A stretch of DNA of 64,000 bases from Streptomyces kaniharaensis. Lineage in GTDB: Bacteria; Actinomycetota; Actinomycetes; Streptomycetales; Streptomycetaceae. The stretch covers positions 372,001 through 436,000 of the forward strand of contig NZ_WBOF01000003.1 in assembly GCF_009569385.1 (NCBI RefSeq), in the 5' to 3' direction. Below are positions 62,777 through 64,000 of this stretch, piece by piece; the first letter of the stretch is position 1, and every line of letters starts with the position of its first letter. The notes below the pieces were generated by a model. It searched no databases. It was given only the letters and a program-made list of their open reading frames with translations, and was not told the DNA's origin. Made by a program: the position numbers and the translations under genes.

Positions 62777-62881
62777 TCACGGCTCCGCCGGTCCCTCGGC
62801 GAGGACCGGTGGAGCCGCACGGTCGACCTTGCCGTTGCCGGTGAGCCGGAAGGCATCCGGGGTGACGAACTGGGCCGGCAC
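62777..62881 (-). pseudogene. Remnant of an NRPS adenylation-domain C-terminus
   Basis: The minus strand encodes VPAQFVTPDAFRLTGNGKVD then RAAPPVLAEGPAEP and a stop. The order P-A-x-F-V...L-T-x-N-G-K-V-D-R is the A10 motif region of nonribosomal peptide synthetase/AMP-binding domains, with the catalytic Lys. Nothing upstream in this frame resembles the rest of the domain, so only ~35 codons survive. Rest of 62713-62976: no other feature. Confidence 0.6.
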
Positions 62882-62976
62882 CCCGGCGCCTGGTGGCCGC
62901 CCTCGTTCGGCCCCTCGCAACCTTCCTCCAGTAGCGTGCACCGACGTCGAAACCCGCTGTGGAGAGGTACAGGTCA

Positions 62977-64000
62977 ATGAGCACGTCGGCGCCATCCGCC
63001 GCGACCGAGGAGCTGAGGCGCCACCTGGGCGTGTTCGACGCCGTGGCGATCGGGCTGGGGTCGATGATCGGCGCGGGTGTCTTCGCCGCGCTCGCCCCCG
63101 CGGCCGCGGCGGCCAGGTCCGGGCTGCTGATCGGGCTGGCGCTGGCCGGCGTGGTGGCGTACTGCAACGCGACCTCCTCGGCGCGGCTGGCCGCCCGCTA
63201 CCCGCAGTCCGGCGGCACCTACGTCTACGGCCGCGAACGGCTCGGCGAGTTCTGGGGGTACCTGGCCGGGTGGGGCTTCGTCGTCGGCAAGACCGCCTCG
63301 TGTGCGGCGATGGCGCTGACGGTCGGCTCCTATGTGTGGCCCGCGCAGGCCCACGCCGTGGCGGTCGCGGCGGTGGTGGCGCTGACCGCGGTCAACTACG
63401 TCGGGGTGCAGAAGGCGGCCTGGCTGACGAGGGCCATCGTCACCGTCGTGCTGGCCGTGCTCGCCGCGGTGGTGACCGTGTGCCTGACCAGCGCCGATGC
63501 CGACCGTGGCCACTGGACGGTCGGCGCGGAGGCCGGGTTCCACGGGGTGCTGCAGGCCGCAGGGCTGCTGTTCTTCGCGTTCGCCGGGTACGCGCGCGTC
63601 GCGACCCTCGGCGAGGAGGTCCGCGAGCCGCAGCGCACGATCCCCCGCGCGATCTCGCTCGCGCTCGGCATCACCCTGGTCGTCTACGCCGCCGTCGCGC
63701 TCGCCGTCCTGGCCGTCCTCGGCCCCGAGCGCCTCGCCCACACCGCGGCACCGCTGGCCGACGCCGTTCGGGCCGCGGGGGTGCCGGGCCTCGCCCCGGT
63801 GGTGCGCGTCGGCGCCGCGGTGGCCGCCCTGGGCTCGCTGCTCGCATTGATCCTCGGGGTCTCGCGCACCACGCTGGCGATGGCCCGCGACCGGCACCTG
63901 CCCCGACAACTCGCCGCCGTCCACCCGCGCTTCGCGGTGCCGCACCACGCCGAGCTCGCCGTCGGCGCGGTCGTCGCCGTCCTCGCGGCCACCGCGGACG
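62977..64000 (+). CDS. APC-superfamily amino acid permease, N-terminal part (runs off the right edge)
   Basis: 341 codons in the window. The HLGVFDAVAIGLGSMIGAGV start is the helix-1 substrate motif (GSMIGAG) of APC permeases. ARYPQSGGTYVYGRERLGEF, LFFAFAGYARVATLGEEVRE and a long series of hydrophobic helices follow. It imports amino acids or amines with protons. ATG 62977 follows GGAGAGG at 62960-62966, with spacing ~10. The C-terminal helices lie outside the window. Confidence 0.95.
   Translation, partial: MSTSAPSAATEELRRHLGVFDAVAIGLGSMIGAGVFAALAPAAAAARSGLLIGLALAGVVAYCNATSSARLAARYPQSGGTYVYGRERLGEFWGYLAGWGFVVGKTASCAAMALTVGSYVWPAQAHAVAVAAVVALTAVNYVGVQKAAWLTRAIVTVVLAVLAAVVTVCLTSADADRGHWTVGAEAGFHGVLQAAGLLFFAFAGYARVATLGEEVREPQRTIPRAISLALGITLVVYAAVALAVLAVLGPERLAHTAAPLADAVRAAGVPGLAPVVRVGAAVAALGSLLALILGVSRTTLAMARDRHLPRQLAAVHPRFAVPHHAELAVGAVVAVLAATAD

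Overview
The window is about 73% GC with strong codon-position bias, GTG/TTG starts, 1-14 bp gene overlaps and families typical of Streptomycetaceae: SigB/F-type sigma factors, CsbD, SHOCT, DUF6213, DUF6328 and an OsdK/OsdR-like hypoxia pair. A Streptomyces- or Kitasatospora-like chromosome segment is the best fit. It looks like an accessory, stress-oriented chromosome region. I saw no rRNA, tRNA, CRISPR array, transposase or integrase. Both ends cut through genes: a HAMP-repeat kinase on the left and an amino-acid permease on the right.

Layout. 1-3.7 kb: C-terminally cut multi-HAMP/GAF sensor kinase, HAD phosphatase, STAS anti-sigma antagonist (all minus). 3.8-9.4 kb: a tightly overlapping minus-strand operon of TPP enzyme, small membrane protein, gluconate-2-dehydrogenase-subunit-3/GMC flavoprotein (with an apparent frameshift) and enolase-superfamily enzyme. 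9.5-17.8 kb: general-stress block with a SigB/F-type sigma factor, divergent 'plasmid stabilization'-type protein, RsbW-like kinase, STAS protein, two SDRs, a carboxylate-amine ligase, a PHP enzyme and CsbD. Several GNNT-N15/16-GGGTA-like promoters lie here. 18-23.4 kb: Mrp/Mnh cation/proton antiporter operon in an MBH-like order without the large MrpA N-terminus, then an AI-2E-type exporter. 23.5-27.4 kb: DUF6213, an orphan dnaK, glutaminase.

27.5-40.7 kb is the most unusual part. It holds an XRE-NACHT-membrane protein, a divergent pair of small genes (zinc-ribbon and EACC1-like), a secreted RNase Sa-type ribonuclease, an epimerase and a secreted trypsin-like protease. It ends with a divergent two-gene unit: a membrane protein opposite a ~1,693-residue protein fusing an APH/kinase-like domain to a P-loop NTPase and a long helical-repeat tail. 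I regard this unit as the best candidate for an undescribed conflict or signalling system.

40.8-55.6 kb: secreted ricin-lectin glycosidase, PLP decarboxylase, SRAP/HMCES protein, membrane proteins, PhnA-like protein, MFS exporters with linked regulators (HTH-PNPOx, LysR), SPFH/slipin, TetR, GNAT and two poorly known genes. 55.7-61.6 kb: a compact DosS/DosR (OsdK/OsdR)-like regulon with alcohol dehydrogenase, GAF kinase, Acg-type nitroreductase, SHOCT membrane protein, LuxR response regulator and flavodoxin, carrying GGGCC-N4-GGCCC boxes in its intergenic regions. 61.8-64 kb: small unknown genes, a short NRPS adenylation-domain remnant, and the start of an APC permease.
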